Positions 1 through 8,210 of a DNA stretch of 64,000 nucleotides are shown here, one piece after another (within the stretch, counting starts at the first letter, position 1; every line of letters starts with the position of its first letter). The stretch lies in NCBI RefSeq assembly GCF_024127895.1, contig NZ_JAMYBK010000018.1, positions 41,671 through 105,670 on the forward strand, given 5' to 3'. The stretch comes from Pseudomonas guariconensis (GTDB taxonomy: Bacteria; Pseudomonadota; Gammaproteobacteria; Pseudomonadales; Pseudomonadaceae). A model generated the notes under the pieces. It had not been told where the DNA came from. It saw only the letters and a program-made list of their open reading frames with translations, and did no database searches. Made by a program: the position numbers and the translations under genes.

Positions 1-1
1 G

Positions 2-883
2 GCCCTGCTCAGCCTGCTGCTGTTGCTCGGCGCCCTGGCCGGCGGTGTCTGCCGCTGGCAGATCCGCCGCGCCTCCTCCCCACGCGCCGAACTGAGCCGG
101 GCCCTGGAGGCGGATGAGTTCCTGCCATACTTCCAGCCCGTGGTGCGCAAGGACGACTACCGCTGGGCCGGTGCCGAAGTACTGATGCGCTGGAACCATC
201 CGCGCGAAGGCCTGGTGCGCCCGGACCTGTTCATTCCCTACGCCGAGCACAGCGGGCAGATCGTCGCCATGACCCGCGCCCTGATGCTGCACACCGCCCA
301 GGGCCTGGCGCCCTATGCCGCGCTGCTGGAGGACGGCTTTCACATCGGCATCAACATCACCGCCGACCATTGCCGCGACCTGGGCTTGCTGGACGACTGC
401 CGTACCTTCCTCCAGCACTTCCCACCGGGGCGCGTGGTACTGACCCTGGAGCTGACCGAGCGCAAGCTGATCGAGGCCACGCCGGTGACCCTGGAACTGT
501 TCGGCAAACTGCATGAAATGGGCGTGATGATCGCCCTGGACGACTTCGGCACCGGCCAGTCGAGCCTCAACTACCTGCGCCAGTTCAAGGTCGACTACCT
601 GAAGATCGACCAGAGCTTCGTCGCCATGATCGGGGGTGACGCCCTGTCCCAGCACATCCTCGACACCATCGTCGAGTTGTCCGGCAAGCTCGGGCTCGGC
701 ATCGTCGCCGAAGGGGTGGAAACCGAGGTCCAGCGCGACTACCTGGCGCGCCACCAGGTGGACTTCCAGCAAGGCTACCTGTTCGGCAGGCCGATGCCGC
801 TGGAGGATTTCCTCCAGGCCCTGACCCAGCATGCCAGCGCGCGGTTGCCGCAGGGCGCGCCCCCTGAGATCATGCCCGGCTGA
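2..883 (+). CDS. EAL-domain cyclic-di-GMP phosphodiesterase (5' end outside window)
   Basis: C-terminal part of a membrane-anchored EAL protein that would hydrolyse c-di-GMP to pGpG. The reading frame is open to the left edge and begins with a leucine-rich transmembrane segment followed by a basic stretch, so the true start lies upstream. The EAL domain fills about residues 35-275. Recognisable motifs are FQPVV, the signature as E-V-L (AEVLMRW) instead of EAL, NITADH, ELTERK, DDFGTG, LKIDQSF, EGVE and a C-terminal QGYLFGRPMP. The metal-binding acidic residues are kept, so activity is likely despite the EVL variant. The layout with a membrane helix right before EAL fits the CSS-motif/EAL family, but the sensor part is not visible. 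Confidence 0.9.
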   Translation, partial: ALLSLLLLLGALAGGVCRWQIRRASSPRAELSRALEADEFLPYFQPVVRKDDYRWAGAEVLMRWNHPREGLVRPDLFIPYAEHSGQIVAMTRALMLHTAQGLAPYAALLEDGFHIGINITADHCRDLGLLDDCRTFLQHFPPGRVVLTLELTERKLIEATPVTLELFGKLHEMGVMIALDDFGTGQSSLNYLRQFKVDYLKIDQSFVAMIGGDALSQHILDTIVELSGKLGLGIVAEGVETEVQRDYLARHQVDFQQGYLFGRPMPLEDFLQALTQHASARLPQGAPPEIMPG

Positions 884-916
884 TCCACCCGCTCAACTCC
901 CTTAACCGAGGCATTC

Positions 917-1804
917 GTGTCAAAAGGCATTCTTTCGTCGGTCATGGCGTCCTGTCTGTTCGCCGTGATGTACTTCTATACCTCCCTGCTCGCGCCGCTG
1001 GACGGCGAGGAAATCTTCGGCTGGCGCACCCTGCTGACGCTACCCTGCCTCACCCTGTTCATGCTGGTCACCGGCGACTGGAAGCGGGTCGGCGGCTTGC
1101 TGGCCCGGGTGCGACAGACGCCCGTGCTGTTGCTGGGGATGATCGGCACCTCCTGGCTGATGGGCGTGCAGTTGTGGCTGTTTCTCTGGGCACCCTTGCA
1201 CGGGCGTAGCCTGGAGGTCTCGATGGGCTATTTCCTCCTGCCGCTGGCCATGGTCCTGACCGGCCGGCTGGTGTATGGCGAGCGGCTGTCGCGCCTGCAG
1301 AAGGTCGCGGTAGCCTGCGCCACCCTCGGCGTCGGCCACGAGCTGTACCAACACGGCAGCTTCGCCTGGGAAACCCTGGTGGTGATGACCGGCTACCCGA
1401 TCTACTTCGTCCTGCGCCGCCGCTGCCGCACCGACCACCTGGGCGGCCTGTGGTGCGACATGTGCCTGCTGCTGCCCTGGGCCCTGTACTTCGTGACCCA
1501 GAGCCCGCTATCGGCGGCCGACCTGGCCGGACATCCGGCGCTGTACGGCCTGATTCCGCTGCTCGGGGCGATCAGCGCCTCGGCATTGATCGCCTATGTG
1601 CTGGCCAGCCGCCTGTTGCCGTTCAGCCTGTTCGGCCTGCTCAGCTACGTCGAACCGGTGCTGCTGGTGTTCGTCGCCCTGCTGCTGGGCGAAACCATCG
1701 GCCCGGACCAGTGGCTGACCTACCTGCCGATCTGGGCCGCCGTGCTGGTGCTGGTGCTCGAAGGCATCAAGCACCTGCTGCGGCAACGTCGGCGCCCGGT
1801 GTAA
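917..1804 (+). CDS. rarD: EamA/DMT-superfamily transporter, RarD type
   Basis: A 295-residue inner-membrane protein with about ten hydrophobic segments, a length typical of RarD-like drug/metabolite transporters. It starts at GTG with a GAGG ribosome site about 6 bases upstream. The opening residues (MSKGILSSVMASCLFAVMYF) and the internal GWRTLLTLP match the RarD subfamily. The physiological substrate of RarD proteins is unclear; chloramphenicol sensitivity was the original phenotype. It lies 33 bases after the EAL gene on the same strand and overlaps the 3' end of the convergent TerC gene by 38 bases. Confidence 0.85.
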   Translation: MSKGILSSVMASCLFAVMYFYTSLLAPLDGEEIFGWRTLLTLPCLTLFMLVTGDWKRVGGLLARVRQTPVLLLGMIGTSWLMGVQLWLFLWAPLHGRSLEVSMGYFLLPLAMVLTGRLVYGERLSRLQKVAVACATLGVGHELYQHGSFAWETLVVMTGYPIYFVLRRRCRTDHLGGLWCDMCLLLPWALYFVTQSPLSAADLAGHPALYGLIPLLGAISASALIAYVLASRLLPFSLFGLLSYVEPVLLVFVALLLGETIGPDQWLTYLPIWAAVLVLVLEGIKHLLRQRRRPV

Positions 1805-3338
1805 GGCGTACCTGACGCACCCGACGCTCCTCCACCGCCACCACGGTCATGGTCCAGCCATTCCAGGCCAGGCGGTCACCGACCACCGGCAGACGGTCCA
1901 GCAGGCTCATCACCAGCCCCGCCAGGGTCTGGTAGTCGTCGGTGGCGCGGGCGCAGAAACCGGTGCGCGCCTGGACCTGGCTGAGGTTCAGGGCACCACT
2001 GACGATGAAGCCGTCGGCCTCCTCGACGATCCCTGGCCCTGCCACCTCGCTGGCGTCCGGCAACTCGCCGGCGATCGACTCGAGGATATCGGTCATGGTC
2101 AGCAGGCCGGTGAAGTCACCGAATTCATTGACCACGAAGGCGATGTGCGTCGACTGGCCACGCATCTGCTCCAGGGCGTTGAGGATGCTGAAGCTCTCCA
2201 GCAGGTTCAGCGGTTGGTGCGCCATGCGCTCGAGGTCCGGCTGGCTGCCGGACAGCAGCTCCTTGAGCAACTCCTTCTTGTGCACGAAGCCCAGTGGCTC
2301 GTCGATGCGTCCGTCGCGGATCAGCGGCAGGCGCGAATACGGCGAGTTGGCCAGCGCCTGGGCGACGGCCTCGGGCGGCAGCCCCAGGTCGATGGCATCG
2401 ACTTCGGCGCGCACCGTCATCACCGTGCGGATCGGTCGCTCGGCCAGGTTCAGCACACCGCTGATCATCACCCGTTCGCGGCGATCGAACAGCACCTGCT
2501 CCTCACCCCCCTCGACCAGGTCGGCGATTTCCTCGCCCACCTCGTCAGCTTCCACCCGGCGCCCGCCGAGCAGGCGCAACACCGCATGCGCGGTGCGCTC
2601 ACGCAGCGGCCGGTGCTGCTGCACGCTGCGCTTGCGGCGGGCACGGGCCAACTGGTTGAACAGCTCGATCAGCAACGAGAAGCCGATCGCCGCGTACAGG
2701 TAGCCTTTGGGGATATGGAAGCCCAGGCCCTCGGCGGTGAGGCTGAAGCCGATCATCATCAAGAAGCCCAGGCACAGCATGATCACCGTCGGGTGGGCAT
2801 TGACGAAGCGGGTCAGCGGCTTGCTGGCGACGATCATGATGCCGATGGAGAAGACCACCGCGATCATCATCACCGACAGGTGTTCGACCATGCCCACCGC
2901 AGTGATCACCGCGTCCAGCGAGAACACCGCGTCGAGCACCACGATCTGCGCGACGATCGGCCAGAACGCAGCATGGCGCACCGCGCCGCTGGCCTGGGTG
3001 ACATGGCCCTCCAGGCGCTCGTGCAGTTCCATGGTGGCCTTGAACAGCAGGAACACACCACCGAACAGCATGATCAGGTCACGGCCGGAGAAGCTCTTGC
3101 CGAAGACCTCGAACAACGGTTCGGTCAGGGTGACCATCCACGAGATGCTCGCCAGCAGGCCCAGGCGCATCACCAGCGCCAGGGTCAGGCCGATCACCCG
3201 CGCGCGGTCGCGTTGGTGCGGTGGCAGCTTGTCGGCGAGGATGGCGATGAACACCAGGTTATCGATGCCCAGGACCAACTCGAGGACGATGAGCGTGAGC
3301 AGGCCCAGCCAGGCCGTGGGGTCGGCTAGCCATTCCAT
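1767..3338 (-). CDS. TerC-family membrane protein with CBS pair and CorC/HlyC domain
   Basis: A 523-residue protein in three parts. Residues about 10-230 form a TerC-type membrane domain with characteristic acidic membrane motifs (LELVLGIDNLVF near the start and VLDAVFSLDAV further on). Residues about 300-425 form a CBS pair (PYSRLPLIRDG, THIAFVVNEFGDFTGLLTMTDILE). The last 80 residues are a CorC_HlyC domain ending in GDRLAWNGWTMTVVAVE. TerC proteins are linked to metal-ion (often Mn) efflux and protection of secreted metalloenzymes; CBS domains usually sense adenosyl ligands. It is transcribed towards rarD and shares its last 38 bases with it. The exact substrate is unknown. Confidence 0.9.
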   Translation of the reverse strand: MEWLADPTAWLGLLTLIVLELVLGIDNLVFIAILADKLPPHQRDRARVIGLTLALVMRLGLLASISWMVTLTEPLFEVFGKSFSGRDLIMLFGGVFLLFKATMELHERLEGHVTQASGAVRHAAFWPIVAQIVVLDAVFSLDAVITAVGMVEHLSVMMIAVVFSIGIMIVASKPLTRFVNAHPTVIMLCLGFLMMIGFSLTAEGLGFHIPKGYLYAAIGFSLLIELFNQLARARRKRSVQQHRPLRERTAHAVLRLLGGRRVEADEVGEEIADLVEGGEEQVLFDRRERVMISGVLNLAERPIRTVMTVRAEVDAIDLGLPPEAVAQALANSPYSRLPLIRDGRIDEPLGFVHKKELLKELLSGSQPDLERMAHQPLNLLESFSILNALEQMRGQSTHIAFVVNEFGDFTGLLTMTDILESIAGELPDASEVAGPGIVEEADGFIVSGALNLSQVQARTGFCARATDDYQTLAGLVMSLLDRLPVVGDRLAWNGWTMTVVAVEERRVRQVRLTPGADVAAAGA

Positions 3339-3597
3339 CAGCGGATACTCACATGGGAAGCGTCACGGGGACGGGGGAAGGATGGCCGGGACGGCCAGGA
3401 ACTGGGAGGCTCCGAGAAGGTGCTCATACATACCTTGTAAGTGATTGCGAAAGACGATCCTACAATCACAGCGGCTTTTTCTGGCAACGTGAAACTATTA
3501 CAAAAGCTGTCACAGAGCTGCTGGGGGACTTTTCTTCAATACCTCGGCACGGCCTGCCCGCCAAGATGGCGGCCTCACCGACAACAAGGTATGCCCC

Positions 3598-3783
3598 ATG
3601 AGCCTGTCCCTGTCCATGGCAGCCTTCGCCCTGGCGACGTCCATTTCCCCTAGTCCGGTCAACCTCGTGGCCCTCGGCAGCGGCGCCCGCCATGGCCTGC
3701 GGGCCAGCCTGCAACATGCCCTCGGCGCCACCCTGGGCTTCTGCCTGCTGCTGGTGCTGGTCGGCCTGGGCCTGCACGATCGG
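3598..3783 (+). pseudogene. LysE/RhtB-family exporter, 5' fragment only
   Basis: About 60 codons of a LysE-family amino-acid exporter: first membrane helix, the family signature region (here ISPSPVN where the family normally has ISPGPVN), then LGFCLLLVLVGLGLH. After the His codon near 3780 the frame continues with unrelated, arginine-rich sequence because the opposite-strand AraC fragment begins there. A normal LysE protein has about 200 residues and six helices, so roughly 70 percent is missing. A Shine-Dalgarno is not obvious. The 259 bases upstream (3339-3597) separate it from the divergent TerC gene and hold no other gene I can support. Confidence 0.8.
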
Positions 3784-4144
3784 CGAACACCTGCAGCAAC
3801 CGACCATAGAGCGCCGCCGACGTGCTCCAGGTCACCTCGGGCAGCACGAAGCCCTGCGCCTGCAACAAGGGCAGGTCGACGAACAGCATCAGGTAGGACC
3901 AGGGCATCCCGTCGATCGGGTTGCAGGTGTGCACCACACCTGGGTTCATCAGCACGGTGGTACCGGCAGCGACCTCTCGCCGGGTACCTCCCGTCAGGTA
4001 GGTGCTACGCCCACCGGTGATCACGCCGATGGAGAAGCTCTCGTGGGAATGGGCCGCATAGCAGACCTTGCGCCCATCCCCCACGCGGCGCGCCTCGACG
4101 AAGGGCAATGCCGGGTCCCGCCAGAACCGCGATACCTCGATCAT
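3779..4144 (-). pseudogene. AraC-family regulator, N-terminal sensor fragment only
   Basis: About 120 codons of an AraC-type regulator: MIEVSRFWRDPALPF, an AraC-binding cupin core (HSHESFSIGVITGG, NPGVVHTCNPIDG, WSYLMLFVDLPLL) and the sequence LYGRLLQVFADR, after which homology stops at about 3779. The DNA-binding helix-turn-helix half is absent, so the product cannot act as a regulator. The truncation coincides to within a few bases with that of the LysE fragment on the other strand. The two genes were presumably convergent neighbours (regulator and its exporter) that lost both 3' ends in one deletion. Confidence 0.8.
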
Positions 4145-4195
4145 CGCCTCTCCCCCTCCTCCACCGCCGCCCCCGGGAAACGCTTCGGGCCGCGG

Positions 4196-6421
4196 CTACA
4201 GTTGCCAGTCCAGGCTGACCATCAAGGTACGCGGTTCACCATGATAGACGCCGTTGTAGAACCCCAGGTTGTTGTAGTAATGCTCATCGAACAGGTTCTT
4301 CACGTTCAGCGAGGCCGACAGGTGCTCGTCGAAGCGGTAGCGGGCCATCAGGCCGACCACCGAGAAGGCCTTCTGGCTGATGGTATCGGCAACCGTGATG
4401 ATCCTGCCATCCTCGCCACGCCCCACCGGGCGTTTCCCCGCCTTGTAGTTGCCGCTCTGCCAGTCCAGGGAGCCGCCGACCGTCAGCGCCGGGGTGAGTT
4501 GGTAGGTCGTGGCGAAGCGCACCAGGTTCAAGGGCTGTTCGGTACTCTTGCGCGAATGATCGCCCGCCGCGGCATGGGTGTAGCTGTAGCCCAGGCTCAT
4601 CTGCCAGTCGGGCATGACTTCACCGGCGATCTCGGCTTCGAAGCCCTCCACGACCACGCCCTTGCCCCCTGACTTGTAGAACACCTCGCCATTGTCTCCC
4701 GGCGGGACCGAATCGTCCTGTTCGGGGACATTGTCCTGCTTGGAGCGGTACACCGCCGTGCTCAGGTTGAGTCGTTCCTCGAGCAGGCTGCCCTTCAGGC
4801 CGACCTCGTAGACCTTGCCGACGATGGGCTCCAGGTACTTCCTGTTGACGTCGCGTACCGTCTGCGGATTGAAGATGTCGGTATAGCTGGCATAGACCGT
4901 GTACGCCTCGGTGAGGTCGTAGAGTACCCCGGCATAGGGCGTCCACTGGTCGTTCTGGGTCTGCTCGCTGGCTGGGTTTTCCGTGGCGTTGAGCGCCGCG
5001 TCGTATTCCCACGAGCGGCTTTTCGTCCGCCAACTGCCATAGCGGCTGCCCAGCACGAAGTGCAGGCGCTCGGTGGGGTTGAGCCGGGTGGCGATGTAGC
5101 CGGCCTTCTGCCGGGTGTAGTCGCGCGACTCGTCGAGCCCGGTATCGGTGTCGTAGAACTTGGGAATCGAGCCCATGTACTTCCAGTCCGGAATCTGCGT
5201 ATAGCCATCCGGTAGCGGCTGGCCGACCAGGTAGGGAGAGGTGTTGCGCCGCTCCGACTCGCCGTAGCCGATCATGAAGTCATGGCTGCGCCCGAACAGC
5301 TGGTAAGGCCCGGCCAGGTTGAAATCGATGGCATCCATCTTCTCCTCACCGGCAAAATGCGCGGTCCAGGCCGTCATGCCACTGCGATCGGCCTCGGGGA
5401 AACCGTTGCCGCCGTAGTACAGCTTGCCGTCGCTGTCGCTCTGGCGATGGGTGTAGGCGGCCTTGAGCTGCCAGTCGTCACCCAAGCGCTGGTCCAGGGT
5501 GACGAACACCGTCTTGTCCTTGAGTGGCCAGGACGACCAAGGCGCGGCGAAGTTCGTCGAACGCGGCAGGTCGGCCTTGCCACCGTCGGCGTTCCAGTAC
5601 GGCACCGTGCCCCAGGACGAGCCCTGCACATGTTTGTTCTGGTAGTCGTAGCCCACTGCCAGCACGGTGCTGTCGGTCAGGTCCGCCTCGAGGATGCCGT
5701 AGGCCACTTCGCGCTGGCTGGCGTACTTATCCATGAACGACTTGCTGTCACGGTAGGCCAGCACCGTGCGCCCGCGCAGGCGCCCGTCCCAGCCCAGCGG
5801 GCCGCCGACATCCAGGTAGCTGTAGTAGTTGTCGTAGCTGCCGGCACTGACACCGGTCTTGATCGCCAGCTCGTGGGTCGGGCGCTTGCGTACCATGGCG
5901 ATGGTCCCGGACGGGTCCCCCGCTCCAGTGGTCAGGCCGGTGGCGCCGCGCACCACCTCGATGCGGTCGTAGATGATGGTGTCCGAGTCCGACTTGAGCC
6001 CCGAGAAGGTGTTGAGCATCCCGTCGACCTGGAAGTTGTTGATCGCGTAGCCGCGCGAGTAGTACGTCGGCCGCTCCGAGTCGTTGCGTTGCACGGTCAC
6101 GCCGGTGACGTGGGCCATGGCTTCGGACAGGGTATCGAGCTGGAAGTCGTCGAGTTGCTGGCGGGTCAGCACCGAGACCGATTGCGGAGTGTCCTTGATC
6201 GACAGGTTCAAGCGCGTGGCAGCGCTCATGCTGCCGGTGGTGTAGGACCCCGTGTGCTCCGTGGTGCTGCCCAGCCCTTGGGCGAGAATCTCGGTGGAAC
6301 CGAGCTCCAATACGCCATTGTCGGGATTCGACGAGGTGTCGTCGGCCAGGGCAAGGGGGGTGATGACGGTACTGCACAGACCCAGGGTCAGGGTCATGGA
6401 ACGGCTGATGGGCGCGAACAT
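4196..6421 (-). CDS. TonB-dependent siderophore receptor
   Basis: Outer-membrane receptor of about 741 residues for uptake of a ferric siderophore driven by TonB-ExbBD. I choose the ATG at 6421: it has an AAGGAG ribosome site at about 6431-6437 and gives a clean signal peptide (MFAPISRSMTLTLGLCSTVI ... ALA). An ATG at 6481 would add 20 residues but has no ribosome site. Plug domain at about residues 75-185 (KDTPQSVSVLTRQQLDDF, RGYAINNFQVDGM, IEVVRGATGLTTGAGDPSGTI), then the 22-strand barrel ending YHGEPRTLMVSLDWQL. The plug motifs match FpvA/FoxA-type receptors without an extended signalling domain. No dedicated sigma/anti-sigma genes adjoin it, and the ligand is not identifiable. Confidence 0.92.
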   Translation of the reverse strand: MFAPISRSMTLTLGLCSTVITPLALADDTSSNPDNGVLELGSTEILAQGLGSTTEHTGSYTTGSMSAATRLNLSIKDTPQSVSVLTRQQLDDFQLDTLSEAMAHVTGVTVQRNDSERPTYYSRGYAINNFQVDGMLNTFSGLKSDSDTIIYDRIEVVRGATGLTTGAGDPSGTIAMVRKRPTHELAIKTGVSAGSYDNYYSYLDVGGPLGWDGRLRGRTVLAYRDSKSFMDKYASQREVAYGILEADLTDSTVLAVGYDYQNKHVQGSSWGTVPYWNADGGKADLPRSTNFAAPWSSWPLKDKTVFVTLDQRLGDDWQLKAAYTHRQSDSDGKLYYGGNGFPEADRSGMTAWTAHFAGEEKMDAIDFNLAGPYQLFGRSHDFMIGYGESERRNTSPYLVGQPLPDGYTQIPDWKYMGSIPKFYDTDTGLDESRDYTRQKAGYIATRLNPTERLHFVLGSRYGSWRTKSRSWEYDAALNATENPASEQTQNDQWTPYAGVLYDLTEAYTVYASYTDIFNPQTVRDVNRKYLEPIVGKVYEVGLKGSLLEERLNLSTAVYRSKQDNVPEQDDSVPPGDNGEVFYKSGGKGVVVEGFEAEIAGEVMPDWQMSLGYSYTHAAAGDHSRKSTEQPLNLVRFATTYQLTPALTVGGSLDWQSGNYKAGKRPVGRGEDGRIITVADTISQKAFSVVGLMARYRFDEHLSASLNVKNLFDEHYYNNLGFYNGVYHGEPRTLMVSLDWQL

Positions 6422-6486
6422 CGCGGCCTTTCTCCTTGTTCGTTCGATGAAAGTCCTTGGCTGCCGTGAGGTGGCAGTCATGTGAA

Positions 6487-6510
6487 AACGAATCTCGTAT
6501 GAGATTCGTT
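6487..6510. promoter_or_regulatory. Perfect inverted repeat upstream of the TonB receptor gene
   Basis: The two 10-base arms AACGAATCTC and GAGATTCGTT are exact reverse complements, separated by GTAT. The site lies 66-89 bases upstream of the preferred start at 6421, where an operator for the receptor gene would be expected. Read on the minus strand with flanks, it only partly resembles a Fur box (about 11 of 19 positions by hand alignment), so the binding protein is open. Confidence 0.5.
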
Positions 6511-6558
6511 ATCGAAATGTCATCGAAACGAAAAGAAAGACAGCTCCGGTCGAGGAGT

Positions 6559-6583
6559 CCTGGGGCTGCTTTGCAGCCCCAGG
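6559..6583. terminator. GGGGCTGC-type intergenic hairpin
   Basis: An 11-base perfect stem (CCTGGGGCTGC / GCAGCCCCAGG) with a TTT loop, in the gap between the TonB receptor promoter and the 3' end of the AtoE gene. The same core stem recurs at 18026, 51219 and 58282 at gene ends. It has no long T run, so transcription termination is likely but not proven. Confidence 0.5.
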
Positions 6584-6655
6584 ATGACAGAACCGGCATG
6601 GGTGCCGCCTCACGAAGCGGCCCCTGCGAGCGCTGCGCGCGACAACCCGCTCGCC

Positions 6656-8074
6656 CTACGGCATCACCGGCGCCGTGTACTGCAACGTCGTCCCCAGCGC
6701 CCACAGCAGCACCAGCACCAGCGGCACATGCACCAGCAGTTGCACGAACGAGAAACCGATCAGGTCCCGCGCCTTGAGCCCCAGCACGCCCAGCAGCGGC
6801 AGCATGTAGAACGGGTTGATCAGGTTCGGCAGGGCTTCGGCGGCATTGTAGATCTGCACCGCCCAGCCCAGGTGGTACTGCAGGTCATTGGCCACCAGCA
6901 TCACGTAGGGCGCCTCGATGATCCACTTGCCACCGCCCGAGGGGATGAAGAAGCCGAGCACCGCCGAGTACACGCCCATGAGCACGGCATAGGTGTCATG
7001 CGAGGCGATCTGCACGAAGAAGGTGGAAATGTGGTGGGCCAGGGTCTGTTCGTCCACGCCCTTGACCTGGGTGAGGATGGCCGCGATCGAGCCATACAGC
7101 GGGAACTGGATCAGCACGCCGGTGGTGGTCGGCACGGCACGGGTCACCGCGTCGAGGAAGCTGCGCGGGCGCCAGTGGAGCAAGGCACCGAGCATGATGA
7201 ACAGGAAGTTGTAGGTGTTCAGCCCGGAGATCGCGGTGATCGCAGGCTTGGTGGCGAACTCGTGGTACAGCCAGCCGGCGGCCAGCACTACCAGCAGCAG
7301 GGTCAGCACCGGGCTGTATTCCAGCCACTCGCCAGGGCGGGTGCGTTGCGCCGGTGGGGGCGCGCTGAAGCTTGGGTCGACGCCGCAGGCCTCGGCGGTA
7401 CGTGCGCTGTTCGGGCCGGGCGCGGTGGCATAGGCGACGATCAGCGAGATGATCACCAGCGCTGCCAGCATGACGCCGGACTGCCAGAGGAAAATGGTCT
7501 CGGTGAACGGGATCACCCCGGTGATGGCCAGGATCGAGGGCGGCAGGCTGGCCGGGTTGGCTTGCAGCTGCGCGGCGGACGACGACAGGCCCAGCGCCCA
7601 TACCGCACCCAGGCCCAGGTAGGCGGCGGCACCCGCGGCGCGGTAGTCCATCTTCAGGTCCTGGCGGCGCGCCAGGGCGCGCACCAGCAGGCCGCCGAAC
7701 ACCAGCGACAAGCCCCAGTTGAGCAGCGATGCCAGCATCGAGATCAGCGCCACCCAGCACACCGCCGAGCGGCCGTTGCGTGGCAGGCGCGCCAGGCGGT
7801 CGATCAGCCGCGCCGCGGGCGGTGAACTGGCCACCACGTAACCGCCGATGACCACGAAGGCCATCTGCATGGTGAACGGGATCAGGCTCCAGAAACCATC
7901 GCCGAACGCCTTGGCGGTGTCGGTGGGCTGGGCGCCCATGGCCAGGGCGCCGAGGCACACCAGCACCACGGCCAGGGCGGCGAACACCCAGGAGTCGGGG
8001 AACCAGCGTTCGGCCCAGTTGGAGCAGCGCAGGGCAAAGCGAGCAGAGCGGCTGTCTTGGATTTCAGCGGCCAC
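6656..8074 (-). CDS. atoE: Short-chain fatty acid transporter, AtoE family
   Basis: Inner-membrane permease of about 472 residues of the AtoE/TIGR00366 family, which takes up short-chain fatty acids such as acetoacetate or butyrate. I choose the GTG at 8074, giving MAAEIQDSRSARFALRCSNW with an AAGGA site about 10 bases upstream. A longer open frame to 8179 runs through a hairpin and has no family resemblance. Recognisable parts: WFPDSWVFAALAVVLV (first helix), GFWSLIPFTMQMAFVVIGGYVVA, FIPSGGGKWIIEAPYVM, and a C-terminal NPFYMLPLLGVLGLKARDLIGF. It is third in line after scoA and scoB, so import and CoA activation are linked. Confidence 0.9.
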   Translation of the reverse strand: MAAEIQDSRSARFALRCSNWAERWFPDSWVFAALAVVLVCLGALAMGAQPTDTAKAFGDGFWSLIPFTMQMAFVVIGGYVVASSPPAARLIDRLARLPRNGRSAVCWVALISMLASLLNWGLSLVFGGLLVRALARRQDLKMDYRAAGAAAYLGLGAVWALGLSSSAAQLQANPASLPPSILAITGVIPFTETIFLWQSGVMLAALVIISLIVAYATAPGPNSARTAEACGVDPSFSAPPPAQRTRPGEWLEYSPVLTLLLVVLAAGWLYHEFATKPAITAISGLNTYNFLFIMLGALLHWRPRSFLDAVTRAVPTTTGVLIQFPLYGSIAAILTQVKGVDEQTLAHHISTFFVQIASHDTYAVLMGVYSAVLGFFIPSGGGKWIIEAPYVMLVANDLQYHLGWAVQIYNAAEALPNLINPFYMLPLLGVLGLKARDLIGFSFVQLLVHVPLVLVLLWALGTTLQYTAPVMP

Positions 8075-8116
8075 GGTTGTTTTCCTTCTTATTGGTCTTT
8101 CCTGAAACGACGAAAA

Positions 8117-8191
8117 CCCCATCGGGGGGCGAACCCGTTCCCACAATGGATGCGTGGTCCATTGTGGGAACGGGCTCACCCTCCGATGGGG
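8117..8191. repeat. Long two-tier inverted repeat between scoB and atoE
   Basis: Inner arms of 17 bases (8134-8150 and 8158-8174, CCCGTTCCCACAATGGA and its exact complement) around a 7-base loop. Outer arms of 9 bases (8117-8125 CCCCATCGG, 8183-8191 CCGATGGGG) enclose them, with unpaired internal segments. As RNA this would be a very stable, about 75-base hairpin between the stop of scoB and the start of atoE. It probably stabilises the scoAB message or attenuates atoE. It resembles Pseudomonas REP-like intergenic elements. Confidence 0.7.
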
Positions 8192-8210
8192 GGCTTGCCA
8201 ACAACGTCCG

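Noticed and set aside
6422..6481. A 20-residue longer N-terminus for the TonB receptor
   Set aside because: The ATG at 6481 has no ribosome site and its extra residues spoil the signal peptide. The ATG at 6421 has AAGGAG and a clean leader.
6487..6510. Confident Fur box before the siderophore receptor
   Set aside because: Only about 11 of 19 consensus positions fit and the dyad spacing differs, so it is reported as an unassigned palindrome.
8075..8179. A 35-residue N-terminal extension of AtoE
   Set aside because: It would be translated from the hairpin repeat at 8117-8191. The GTG at 8074 has a proper ribosome site and the family N-terminus.
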